The position numbers were made by a program, and so were the translations under genes. Of a stretch of 64,000 bases of DNA, positions 21,051-30,977 are shown piece after piece. Source of the DNA: Diplodia intermedia (taxonomy: Eukaryota > Ascomycota > Dothideomycetes > Botryosphaeriales > Botryosphaeriaceae); the NCBI GenBank assembly GCA_021495925.1, contig JAKEKT010000068.1, positions 124,001 to 188,000 of the forward strand. The letters are read 5' to 3'. Each line of letters begins with the position of its first letter. Position 1 is the first letter of the stretch. The notes under the pieces are model-generated. The model saw nothing but the letters and a program-made list of their open reading frames with translations, was not told the origin of the DNA and did no database searches.

Positions 21051-22865
21051 ATGTCCACAGATGATGTCTTATCCCTGACCGGCTTTGACAACGACTGCGA
21101 CTGGCCACGATGGCTTCTTCACGTTCCATCAATGAAGTCTTTTCCTTGGTCACCCGGGAACACCTACGGAGGACACAAGGCGCCACTTTACTCTGCCATC
21201 AGTTACACTTGGGGACGATTCATGCTTGCAGACGAAGTGCTCCCAGGAGTCGAAGCCATTGATATTGACGCTCCATGGAAACTCCCAAGGATAAACCCTT
21301 CACATTTCACTGTCGAAGAGTTTAAAGTCATCATCAAGGGAATCATGACCTATACGCAACAGATTCCATTCAACTCTCGAAGAGGTAAGAGCTACTTCAA
21401 TCCGCATCAGGCGCCATTGTACAAGTTAACCTCCCTTCCAGTAGAATTCCTTTGGCTCGACATCGCCTGTATTGACCAGACACCTGGATCTCGAGAAAAA
21501 GATTTGGAAATTGGCCGTCAGGCTGCAATATTCAGAAACGCGGGTGATGTCTTCGTATGGCTCAACAAATCTGCCCAAGAAGAAATGTGGAAGTGGCATC
21601 GCAGGCTTTTCGACGGTCTCGAGGTGCTCTCCACGGGCCAGGGTTTAACGGTCGACCCTTGTTCCGAAGAAGAGTATATAGCAGCTGCAGATGGTATCTG
21701 CGGAGCTTTGGACAAGTTCAGCGAGGAGCCTTGGTTCACGTCGCTGTGGACTCTGCAGGAGGCATTCCTTTGCCAGAATGCTTTTCTGTTGGGAAAGGAT
21801 GGCCGGAGGTGGACTGCGGGACTCGACGCCGGGGCAGATGCTGATCCAGACAGACTGCACCATTGGGTGGCCATTCTCGACATCCTACACGACTACACTG
21901 ACGATACCAGCAGCTGGCCCCTTATGCGTCGTCTGGAGGACAAGTTCGACATCAGAAAGAGGATACAACGCCTAGGCGTCGTCGGCATTACCCGTTATCT
22001 TCCAACGGCTGTTTTGACGGTCTCCCGTTACCGGCAGGTTGGTCCAAACAATCAACAAGATCGCGTTTACGGAATCATGCAAATTTTCAACCTCAAACTG
22101 GGAAATTCAAATCCCGCCACCCCAGCCGGACAACGATTCAGCGTCGAACAGCTCCAAGATCAGCTTTGGACAGCTTTGCTGGAGAAATATCCACTCATGA
22201 GCCAGCTTTTCGTCCACAAGCGGGCCCTGAAGGCTGGAGATGGTTGGAGAATGGGGTGTGGGTCCGTCATTCGGTTCTACGACATACCGCCCATCTATCC
22301 CAATGGCTCGCTTCACCCTGTCGGGACTTACTTCTGTTCTGAGGATGACGTCCGAACGACATTGTCCACCGAACGGATAAACGGTCAACTCCTTGGTCAT
22401 TTCAACGGTCCAGCCTGCCCTCTGCAAACTCTGGTGCAGGCGTGGCAAAGCCGAGTGAGCCCCACCGCCGGGTCGATGAGTGTGTATATAGGATTGGATA
22501 CAAGCGATCCTATGGAGCCGCCACTCGACTTGACCGTTGAACAGGGGACATTTGAAAAGGCATATCGAATGGCCTCTCTCGCTGATTGGCTTGCAAAGGG
22601 GCAACCCTCCACCCTTGTTGTTTTCTTGGGTCGAACTGATTTGACAATCAGACGCGACGGATATAAATGGGCGATAGGATTGCTTTTACTTCCTGAAAAC
22701 AATCTGCATGGCGCTGAGCCATACTTTCGCAGGCTTGGATACTTGTGCTGGGAGTTGGCTTCAGGGAGACGGCGCCCAGGCACAACATTGCCCGACACTT
22801 GGGATATTCAGTGTATTGAAGGACAGAAAAGCTTTTGGCAACCGCTTCACGGTTACTTTGGATGA
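21051..22865 (+). CDS. HET-domain protein, short class
   Basis: Intact 604-residue protein from an ATG at 21,051, only 185 bp after the preceding long-class gene. CDWPRWLLHVPSMKS (16-30) precedes AISYTWGRF (49-57), with Phe replacing the last Trp. Then come FLWLDIACIDQ (133-143), EIGRQAAIFRNAGDVFVWL (153-171) and EEPWFTSLWTLQEAF. The second half carries QDRVYGIMQIFNLKLG. An insertion of about 20 residues (98-126, NSRRGKSYFNPHQ region) lies before the second HET block compared with its paralogues. The frame is uninterrupted and needs no intron. It is co-oriented with long-class genes on both sides. Confidence 0.9.
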   Translation: MSTDDVLSLTGFDNDCDWPRWLLHVPSMKSFPWSPGNTYGGHKAPLYSAISYTWGRFMLADEVLPGVEAIDIDAPWKLPRINPSHFTVEEFKVIIKGIMTYTQQIPFNSRRGKSYFNPHQAPLYKLTSLPVEFLWLDIACIDQTPGSREKDLEIGRQAAIFRNAGDVFVWLNKSAQEEMWKWHRRLFDGLEVLSTGQGLTVDPCSEEEYIAAADGICGALDKFSEEPWFTSLWTLQEAFLCQNAFLLGKDGRRWTAGLDAGADADPDRLHHWVAILDILHDYTDDTSSWPLMRRLEDKFDIRKRIQRLGVVGITRYLPTAVLTVSRYRQVGPNNQQDRVYGIMQIFNLKLGNSNPATPAGQRFSVEQLQDQLWTALLEKYPLMSQLFVHKRALKAGDGWRMGCGSVIRFYDIPPIYPNGSLHPVGTYFCSEDDVRTTLSTERINGQLLGHFNGPACPLQTLVQAWQSRVSPTAGSMSVYIGLDTSDPMEPPLDLTVEQGTFEKAYRMASLADWLAKGQPSTLVVFLGRTDLTIRRDGYKWAIGLLLLPENNLHGAEPYFRRLGYLCWELASGRRRPGTTLPDTWDIQCIEGQKSFWQPLHGYFG

Positions 22866-23437
22866 TCTTACTAAATAGTCCAACCATAAGTCTCATAACC
22901 AGGCCGGGACTATTTCTACTGAATTCGGAGAACTGATTCAGCGACGCATCCTTTCTTTCCCTCTCAGACACTATCTCCGTATCAAGTCCCGTAAAATAGT
23001 AGAAATGGAGTAAAAATGACGAGTGCCGCGAGCCGAAGCGACGGGGACGGCCAAATAAATACTCTGCCACCTGATGTTGTAAAACGTAGATCGATAAGAA
23101 AATGGGGGAAGGATCACATTTATGTATAAGCGATTCGTATGGCCGGAATAGGCAATATCGCCGTGGTGCTCGATTGGGGAGATTCTCCGAATCTTGTGCA
23201 ACGTGAACAGGCAACAGCCAGAACGCGAACGGGTATCTCCATCTTGCACCACCAACTCCCCATAATAATAAGATCAAACACTCAAGCCATTACCACGGCG
23301 CTTGCTGCTCCTTCCTTTCCATACTTTTGGCCAAAGGAGCTCCGGCAATTAACACACGTAAGTGTTCGATGAAGATGATAGTACTGCGCATTGTGCACTA
23401 AGTGGAAAGTACCCTTACGCGAGAAATAGCCTCGGAA
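22866..23437. other. intergenic between two HET genes
   Basis: Normal composition with no supported gene. It should contain the promoter of the long-class gene starting at 23,438. Confidence 0.5.
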
Positions 23438-25807
23438 ATGGCCTCGGATGAATTGCCCACGATTTCGCTGGGCTTTATGGTCGAAAAACATCTGGCCGAG
23501 ATCCGAATTGATTCGGACACCATAAAACGGTATCCTTGGACCAGAGGGCTGGCCAGTTGGTACCTGTTGAACCACTGCCTCATATCAAATCAAGTCGAAA
23601 CAGAAAGCTTTTTCCATCAAGACCAGATGATGTCGTATCAACTCCTTTTCGATTGGTGGACAGCAGCTTTTCAGGATCCCGGAACATCGCTTTTGGCAAT
23701 TCTGGACATTGTTTCGCAGAGCGATGACCTGGAACAACTTGCTCGTGTCACAATGGGTGGCACCTTTGTGGACGTCTTGGGACACTTGGAGCTGAAGACA
23801 TGGCCAAACAGGCAGTATCTACCTACCCCGGAACCTCCGCCGAGAGTAAGCGAGTACCACAGGAATATGCTTGACCTCTTTGAGCTGGAATTCATGTACG
23901 TAGCCAGTGTCCCAGGGATCCACCATTACGAGCTTGGGGAACGCCACGATGCCCGACAGAGAGCCATTGCTTCTGCCTATACTCAGCGAGTAGCGGCGAG
24001 TTGTTTTGCAAACGCCAGGAAGCTTGCCGCGGGCGATTCATCTCCAAGCGGCCAGGAGATTTTCGGTACCTCTTCTCGTACCGGATCTTTGAATCGTGGA
24101 CCCGCCCTCGACTGCTGCACTTGGCTACCACCTCTGGATGACAAGCGAACATGTCTGCCGTATTACCTCTGGGATGTGGTCGAGCGCCGGACAATTCTCA
24201 CTGCCAGCATCACGGAGATCCCGTCGTATACCTGCGTCAGTCACACGTGGGGCCGTTGGAAACTTGAATCCGAGCCGGACGCCCAACTCGAAGGTGTACC
24301 GTGGGAAATCCCTCGCAACTCCAAGTTCGACGTTGAAAACCTTCCGTCCTTGCTTAGCAAAATACCCACGGGGACCCCTTACGTATGGTTTGACCTTCTC
24401 TGCATTCCCCAAGACGGCTCCATCATTGGCGCCCAAGAGATCGCACGGCAAGGGGAAATTTTCCGAGCAGCGCAATTTGCGATAGCATGGTTGAACGACG
24501 TACCTGAGCTCGATGCCTTGTCCGATATATTGCTCTGGATTGCGCTTCAATTCCTTTCCTTCGACGACGGATCCGAAGAGCAGAACTTCCAGGCATCCCT
24601 TTCAGCTCAAGCCTTGGAAAACATTGCTGGAAAGAAGACAAACCTGTTCGCCAACCATGCGGGATATTTCAGCATTCAGGAGGACATCAGTATCAATCCG
24701 TGGTTCACTTCTCTATGGACCTTGCAGGAAATATGCCTCCGGCCGGATATGTGGCTGTGCGTCAACGACTGGTCTCCCTTGTGCATAGACTGGATGTCTG
24801 CGCTGCCGCTGAATGGGCTCCTGTGCATATGCAAGCGTTTCACGTTTCCCGACAAGACGGCATTATCTCAAGACGTCAAACAGCATGAAGACCCGGCGCA
24901 GGTGTGGTTCAGTGCGGAATTCCATGTCCAGGAAGAAAATGCGGCCTTTTCTGCGTTTCTGGAGCTGGATCGATGGAGGTTAAGTACAGGGCTCGACAGA
25001 CTCCTGAAGATGTCTCGCGTGGATATCATCTCCTTGGGTGATCGCCGACATTGTACGGGAAGAAGGGCCGAGGCAATCATGTCAGCTCTGGGCAGCACGG
25101 ATTGGTACATCCCTGGGGAGGAGAACGATGTCAATCTTGTACTTGAGAAGTACCCACTTGCATTCCTCGAGGAGCTGAAGCGCAAGATCCCGGGAGAATT
25201 CTTCGGGACGCTGAACAGGACGAACAACGCCTTTGACTACAATTCCAGCAAGAAATGGCCGGAAAGACAGGAGCTGAACCTGGAACTTGGGTCAATTCTC
25301 CCTTTCGGTTCGGGCTTCGGCAACTATTTTCAAGACGCTCGGATGTTCCACGGCAACGGAGACCTTGCCACTCACCCTTCCTTGTCCTCGTGGGTCATCG
25401 AGCACCCCGAGGGCCACGTGCGGATGAAAAGGGGTTGCATTTTGTCTTCTCCTGAGAAGGCACTTGCCCGACCGGAGGAGTTACTTGGAGTGGGCCTTAT
25501 GCCTCAAGGGGTTCATGCTTTCGAGGATCTCGATGGATATAAACAGTTGGATGACTTGCATGGGTGGGTGCGGACGCGCCCATACGACGCCTATCTGGTC
25601 GTCACTCAGCACTGCGAATATGATCACCCTGGGGGAAGATTGGTTGGAGTGCATGGTGTTCTACTCCGTGAGGTTAATAAGGGCACTATGGTCAAGCTCG
25701 GGACATTTCACATGACGATGTATGGGTTCGATGACAGTGAGGACGACAATGGGATAACAGACTGGCGTTTGCCGGACGAGGAGGAAGTTGATTGGATGGT
25801 GCTGTAA
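23438..25807 (+). CDS. HET-domain protein, long class
   Basis: Intact 789-residue protein. The first in-frame ATG is at 23,438; the frame is open 12 codons upstream but only from a GTG. The N-terminal extension of about 255 residues is the longest of the three long-class proteins. It contains QLLFDWWTAAF, matching the EWW position of the paralogues. HET blocks follow: LPYYLWDVVERRTI, TCVSHTWGRW, YVWFDLLCIPQDG, EIARQGEIFRAAQFAIAWLN and NPWFTSLWTLQEICLRPDMW. Downstream are GRRAEAIMSALGSTDW and MVKLGTFHMTMYGF, matching the class-specific C-terminal blocks. It is more diverged than the other two. It ends the HET array; genes of other families begin 460 bp further on. Confidence 0.9.
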   Translation: MASDELPTISLGFMVEKHLAEIRIDSDTIKRYPWTRGLASWYLLNHCLISNQVETESFFHQDQMMSYQLLFDWWTAAFQDPGTSLLAILDIVSQSDDLEQLARVTMGGTFVDVLGHLELKTWPNRQYLPTPEPPPRVSEYHRNMLDLFELEFMYVASVPGIHHYELGERHDARQRAIASAYTQRVAASCFANARKLAAGDSSPSGQEIFGTSSRTGSLNRGPALDCCTWLPPLDDKRTCLPYYLWDVVERRTILTASITEIPSYTCVSHTWGRWKLESEPDAQLEGVPWEIPRNSKFDVENLPSLLSKIPTGTPYVWFDLLCIPQDGSIIGAQEIARQGEIFRAAQFAIAWLNDVPELDALSDILLWIALQFLSFDDGSEEQNFQASLSAQALENIAGKKTNLFANHAGYFSIQEDISINPWFTSLWTLQEICLRPDMWLCVNDWSPLCIDWMSALPLNGLLCICKRFTFPDKTALSQDVKQHEDPAQVWFSAEFHVQEENAAFSAFLELDRWRLSTGLDRLLKMSRVDIISLGDRRHCTGRRAEAIMSALGSTDWYIPGEENDVNLVLEKYPLAFLEELKRKIPGEFFGTLNRTNNAFDYNSSKKWPERQELNLELGSILPFGSGFGNYFQDARMFHGNGDLATHPSLSSWVIEHPEGHVRMKRGCILSSPEKALARPEELLGVGLMPQGVHAFEDLDGYKQLDDLHGWVRTRPYDAYLVVTQHCEYDHPGGRLVGVHGVLLREVNKGTMVKLGTFHMTMYGFDDSEDDNGITDWRLPDEEEVDWMVL

Positions 25808-26269
25808 GCTCCTTGCTCCTGTGATCTGGCTGGTCACTGTTGGTTTTGCGCCGGAAAACAGTGGAACATCAAACCTTTCTATCAGATTTACATAGCCTCG
25901 ACAGGAACAGATCCATGGAGCGAGGATGATGCCTTCATTCGCCGTGTTTCAGTGACCCTTGTGCCCTTGCAAGGGCCTAAGTGGCGGCGTGGCGCAGTGG
26001 CTAATGGCAAAGCAACACATCTCCACGAAGCTCTCGTCCCCGCCACATCTCCAGCCACGCTAAGAATAGTGGATAAGCACAGCTGAGTCTCACCCCCATA
26101 TCTCGGCGTGGGGTCGGAGGCGTGGTCTTACCAGCTGCACGGTGAGACCGTGGCGCCCAACGCGAAACCGAAGCGCGTAAGTAGGTATATCCCCATCACC
26201 ACCCGCCTCTCACCCGCACCCCGAGCTCCCGCTTACCCCACCACCGACCAGCGCGGCACCCTACCCACA
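25808..26269. other. intergenic region containing a tRNA-like stretch
   Basis: No protein gene is supported. It holds the tRNA-like sequence at 25,981-26,046, and the promoter and 5' leader of the membrane-protein gene. Confidence 0.4.
25981..26046 (+). other. tRNA-like sequence, probably degenerate
   Basis: The ends GTGGCGG and CCGCCAC form a perfect 7-bp stem 66 nt apart. TGGCGCAGTGG at 25,990 matches a eukaryotic tRNA A box. No good B box (GGTTCGANNCC) is present and the anticodon arm is unclear, so a working tRNA is unlikely. It could be a tRNA relic or a tRNA-derived SINE head. Confidence 0.25.
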
Positions 26270-27607
26270 ATGTCCGCCGTCGCGGGCACGCTCGGCTCCG
26301 TGATCGGCTACCTCGGCGCCGAAGTGGCCGAAACGACCCTCATCGAGCGGCTCCTCTGGCCGCAGCGCTTCTACACCTACACCAGCCCCAGCACGATCCT
26401 CAAACTGTCCTTCCTGATGCCCATGAGCGGCCCCCTGCACCGCGCCGCGCTGCACGCCCTCGACGCGTTCCGCGACCGCGGCCTGTACCGCGGCGCGTGC
26501 CAGGGCCACATGCTCGGCACCGCCTTCTACCCCGACCGCGGGCTGTCCGGCTACCACCGCACCGCGCGGCGCGCGCCGGACAGGGAGTGCGCGCACGAGG
26601 TGCGCAACTGCCTCTGGGTCGCCGCGCTCCGGTGCGTCGACCAGGCCGAGCCCGCGGCCTACGCGCGCCCGACGACGACGGCGTCGACGACGACGACGGA
26701 CCCCGAGCAAGGCGGCGGCGGGTCGGCGCAGATCACGCGCGCGAGGCAGAAGCTGTTCACGCTGCACCTGGACACGCGCGTGTCGTTGCAGCAGCAGCGG
26801 GAGTCGCAAGCGGCGGCGACGGCGGCGGCGGCGGGCGCGGCAAAGGGCAGCAGCGGCGGCGGCGCTCGCGGGCAACCCGTCGTCCACGTGACGGAGGGTG
26901 CGGCGTCGGTGGCGACCTTTGTCGGGATGGTGGCGAGCGAGCTGAGCACGGTGCTGCTGGCGGTGGCGGTGGCGTGGTGGAGGCGGACGTTCTGGCTGAC
27001 GGCGTACCTGTGCGTGCCGCTGGTGTTGAAGCTGCTGGGCGCGTGGCTCGCCGTGCGGCGCGAGCCGCTGCAAGACGCGGCGGCGGCGGTGCTGGCGACG
27101 TCCGCGGACGGTGGTGCAGAGCGTGCTGCGCGGAGGGAGATGTTCGAGATCATTTCGCCCGATATTGGGTTCGTCCTCGTTACCGCGCCCTCCAGCGATG
27201 TTGTCTTCCAGTTCTTCCGCCACTACGGCCACCCCCTTCGGATCACACGGCTTGACCGGGTGAGGGAGGTTCTGTCTATTGCGCTGGTGTACCTCTTTGT
27301 GATATATTTCCCGGCGGGTTTGGTTTCTTTGCTGTGGATGGACGAGGACACGCAGTATCTCTGGCTGGGCTATCAGGTTTACGTTATTGCGGCCATGCAC
27401 GCGGGAAGGCTTATTGGCCTGAATGAATGTGCAACGCTAGAGGAGAGAATCGGGAAGATCTTTGAGACGGAAGCTACGGTTTGTTTAGATGCGCCTTCAG
27501 GGTCCAGCATTTTCGCCAGGTTGGAGGTTGAAACTGTCAAGAGCGTCACAAAAGGCCGAGAGAGGGTGGACGAACTTGTGCGTGAGGCATTGGAAACGGT
27601 AGTATGA
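26270..27607 (+). CDS. fungal multi-pass membrane protein of unknown function
   Basis: A single open frame gives 445 residues from the ATG at 26,270. The frame extends upstream to 26,108 only through a GTG. The N-terminal half is soluble and ends in a low-complexity Thr/Gly/Ala/Gln stretch (about 140-210). Four hydrophobic segments follow: one around VATFVGMVASELSTVLLAVA, one at LTAYLCVPLVLKLLGAWLAV, then after a cytosolic-type loop IALVYLFVIYFPAGLVSLLW and LGYQVYVIAAMHAGRLIG. The C-terminal tail is charged. GC content is high, unlike the HET genes. I do not recognise the family, but the layout fits many uncharacterised ascomycete integral membrane proteins. No intron is required. Confidence 0.75.
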   Translation: MSAVAGTLGSVIGYLGAEVAETTLIERLLWPQRFYTYTSPSTILKLSFLMPMSGPLHRAALHALDAFRDRGLYRGACQGHMLGTAFYPDRGLSGYHRTARRAPDRECAHEVRNCLWVAALRCVDQAEPAAYARPTTTASTTTTDPEQGGGGSAQITRARQKLFTLHLDTRVSLQQQRESQAAATAAAAGAAKGSSGGGARGQPVVHVTEGAASVATFVGMVASELSTVLLAVAVAWWRRTFWLTAYLCVPLVLKLLGAWLAVRREPLQDAAAAVLATSADGGAERAARREMFEIISPDIGFVLVTAPSSDVVFQFFRHYGHPLRITRLDRVREVLSIALVYLFVIYFPAGLVSLLWMDEDTQYLWLGYQVYVIAAMHAGRLIGLNECATLEERIGKIFETEATVCLDAPSGSSIFARLEVETVKSVTKGRERVDELVREALETVV

Positions 27608-29231
27608 TTAATTCAAAAGTAAGCTCAATACGGGGCTACGGGGCGGCGGAGCTCGATCGGCGTTGGGATGGCGGGACCTGTATAATTTCGATTACTGTCT
27701 TTCTTTGCTGATGACGTATGTATACATTAGTGTAGGGGTATGATTCTATACACATCTTCGAGCCACAGGTACAGCGACCACCGCGGCGACCCGTCTTTGC
27801 CGAAGACAACGGCGATTTCCCGCCTCCGGGTTGAGGATCAATGCTTGCACGTCGGCCAAAATGAGCGTGGAAGTTGTGTCGGAGGCGTTCTCACGGAGCG
27901 CGGCTCCGATGAACCGCCTGATTCCCGGCGAGCACTATGTCCATGAAGGAGCCGGCGTTGCGCCTCTCCCGTCGCCGCAGCGGGTCCTCGTACTGGTCGC
28001 CCATCCGCTTGCCGACACGGCGAATACGGCTCTTGTACCTGCCGCCGAGAAGCTACTCCGGCACCGCCTCAAACTACGAGGAAAAGTCCTGCCGGCGTCG
28101 TGTTGCTCGTGTCCAGCAGCTCGGACCATATCCCCATCAACTGATGTTCTCCGCTCGGACGTTTGACATGCGGGACCCAAACACTTTTTTTACATTATAG
28201 CTAGCGGTGTCGTGTCTCTTCGTTTTCGTATTTGTAACGTCTCACGTCTCGAACTGTTCGCGTTATTTCTGGAGCGCTTGGAATGGGGCAGAGCATTCGT
28301 ATGGGATTGGCAACCTCAACACAAGCATATTTCAGCGACGCAACCATAGGGCTCGTAACGCATGTCGATAGTGCGCTCGGATAAGATGGAAGATGGCAGA
28401 GATCGTCGGGGCTGAAGGTGAATGTCGTCTTGGCGACTGGATACGCTGGTGGGAAGCAGCCAATCAGAACCCCCGCACGCCGCAATGACCCGGCGATGCT
28501 CATCACGCATCTCCGACCAGTACCGGCCAAGGACTCTCTCCCACCACTGCCTTCACTTGCTATCACTGGAGCCGCTGCTGTCGGAGTGGGTGCTCTGCAT
28601 AGTGGTGCCTATGATAAGCTCGATGGGTCCCTCCATATCCGGTCGGTGCATTGGGCGGCGAGGACAGCGAATAGACTGAGTGCAAGGAATGGCGACGTCG
28701 ACGATGACACGCCACGGTCTGGGAAGGATTTGGAAGGCCAATGCTTGCGACGTCATGATTGGCGCACAGGAGACAACTGCTGACACCAACGCTTTCTCCA
28801 AGCACGGCAGCGCCACGGTTGGATTTGGTGATACGGGAGGCTCGCTGGGCGTGATCATCGGTCCGAAATGAAGGCTCGTCTCCTTTTACCGACGCCAGCC
28901 TGGCACCGCCAGTTGGACTCGTATTGCTATCTAGCGCGTACGACCATTCTCATATTGGTACTAAGCCGTCGCGTATATTACCGCAATTGGACGGCCGGCC
29001 GTATTCCAGGGCTATTTTTAGGGGTGCCGTGCTTGGCAGCCAATCCTACGGATCCAGCAGGCCCGCAAAAGAAGGAATCGCCGGTTCCGCCCAAGAATTT
29101 ACAGTGGAGCCGTTGCTATCAGTCATTATAAGATTACGGATGAATCGCGTCCAGAGATATCTATTCCCCAGCGCCACCTTTGCACTACCGTTCATTGATC
29201 CCCCTTGCACTTCGATCAAACACACTCCACA
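27608..29231. other. long intergenic stretch with short, unconvincing frames
   Basis: Overlapping short frames exist on both strands, but none has a recognisable domain or a convincing exon structure. A frame at 28,680-28,871 ends with GFGDTGGSLGVIIGPK, which looks protein-like and could be a terminal exon or a gene relic. A roughly 30-bp sequence at 28,458-28,489 recurs near 55,921. The last few hundred bases are the promoter of the wall-protein gene at 29,232. Confidence 0.4.
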
Positions 29232-30436
29232 ATGGCGTCTCAGAAGTTTTTGCGCGCGGCGATCGTCTCGAGCTTGTGCCTCGGCCTTGCTACTGCTGGT
29301 CAGTTCTCTCCAATCCCTCGCATTGGCCAACGCTGATACTGACGACACCAGACGACTGCTCCGGCACCACCACCATCAGCGGCTCATCCGACGCAACATC
29401 CCTGGCCAAGGCCTGCAAGACCTACTCCGGCACCATCGCCGTCGCCACCGGCGCCTCGAGCGACCTAGACCTGGCCGAGATCGAGGGCAGCACCATCTCC
29501 GTCAGCGGCACAAAGATCACCTCCCTCGATGGCGGCGCATCGAACGGCGTCCTCGAAGACGTCAAGGTGTCCTCCAACAGCGACCTCAGCGACATCACCA
29601 TCGAGGGCACGCACGCCACCAACATCACCATCGGCGACAACAGCGACGACGTCTCCATCACCTTCCCGCACCTGAAGGAAGCCGTCGACATCGAGATCGC
29701 CGACGCCGCCAAGCTCGACCTATCCGCGCTGGAGTCGCTCCCCCGCGGCGCCCTGCACATCTACGGCGGCGACCTCGAGAAGCTCGACCTGGCCGAGTTC
29801 CGCGAGGTCATGGGGGGCCTGATCCTCGAGGACCTGCCGAAGCTGACGGACCTCTCGGCGCCCGAGTTCACGCGCATCATGGACGCGGGGTCGCTGACCA
29901 TCAGCGGCACGGGGCTGACGTCGCTGTCGCTGCCGAAGCTGCAGCTCGTCTACGACGCGCTGTGGCTCGAGGGCGACTTCGAGACCGTCGACCTCCCGCT
30001 GCTGACGTCCATCGGCGGCGACATCTACATGAAGGGCGCCAAGTCCTTCGACTGCGACGCCTTCTCCACCCAGTTCAAGGACCTGGCCCAGGACGGCAAA
30101 TCGTTCAAGTGCGTTGCCGGCGATGACGATGACGATTCGGATGAGGCGGCGAAGCCGACGGCGAGCTCGTCGTTTGACGATGACGCTGCTGCGTCGACGG
30201 CTGCGGCGAGCGCGTCGGGAACTGCGAAGGCGTCTAGCACTGCTAAGGCGTCTGGGTCGGCTGCTGCGTCCGCGTCTGGGTCGGCTGCTGCGTCCGCGTC
30301 CGGGACCGCGGCGGCGTCCGCGTCTGCCACGCCCGGGACTTCTGCCGCCCCCGGCTCGTCGGGTGCTTCGACGTTCAGTATGGGCATGGGAGTCGTCGGG
30401 GGTGTTGTCGGTCTGATTACTTTCTGTTTGTTCTGA
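29232..30436 (+). CDS. Ecm33-like GPI-anchored cell-wall protein
   Basis: Exon 1 is 29,232-29,298 and exon 2 is 29,352-30,436. The 53-bp intron has a GTCAGT donor, a CTGAC branch-like site and a CCAG acceptor, and the splice restores the frame, giving 383 residues. Residues 1-22 are a signal peptide ending LGLATA, and the mature protein starts DDCSGTTTI. Residues 25-300 are a leucine/isoleucine-rich beta-helix of the receptor-L type seen in Ecm33/Sps2 proteins (ISGSSDATSLAKACKTYSG is typical of the first repeat). An acidic DDDDD stretch and an Ala/Ser-rich stalk with repeated SGSAAASA follow. The protein ends in a hydrophobic tail (GMGVVGGVVGLITFCLF) preceded by small residues, as a GPI signal requires. 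Ecm33 proteins support wall integrity at the plasma membrane; that role here is by homology. Confidence 0.88.
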
Positions 30437-30977
30437 GCGGTTGTGCCATACCCCCCCGGCGGATTCTGTACTTGTATTTACGGCTAGAAGACATGTATAG
30501 ACTCATACCCTTGCTTTAATGTATATATACGTCATTACGAAAGAGAGAGAGTGCAATCAAAGTTACATACAACTCCTGCCATTCAACCGAACGCCATCGC
30601 GCTTCGGCACTCTGTAGCCCCATGGGTAGGTAGGTAGCCATCACCGTGCCGTCCCTATCTGAGACCTGCCCGAACCATGTATTCCTGCGGATCCACTTCA
30701 CTCCCGGCGTTAAGCATGATTCTGCTGCCCACACGCGCGGGCGCGGCAGGCCCCTATGCTGCGGTAAATACTGTAGCGCTACGGCCCGCCGGCTATGCTA
30801 GACGTGTTGTGCTGTGGGTGAAAGTATGCAGAGTTTGTCTCAGGCCGGAGTGAAGCAACCGCGGAGAGGCGTCGGGAAACGGAACGAAGGAATGAGAACG
30901 GGCTGGCGAGCAGGCAGTGTAAGCGGAAAGGCAGATGAAGGGCGAGTCGGGGAGTGCTAGCCCCCATTTTGCCGGCT
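30437..30977. other. intergenic, convergent 3' ends
   Basis: It lies between the convergent 3' ends of the wall-protein and exchanger genes. No gene is supported. Confidence 0.5.

Noticed and set aside
26261..27400. Long minus-strand frame opposite the multi-pass membrane protein
   Set aside because: It is very rich in His/Arg/Pro/Gln with no domain, a typical shadow of a GC-rich gene. The plus strand encodes clear membrane helices.
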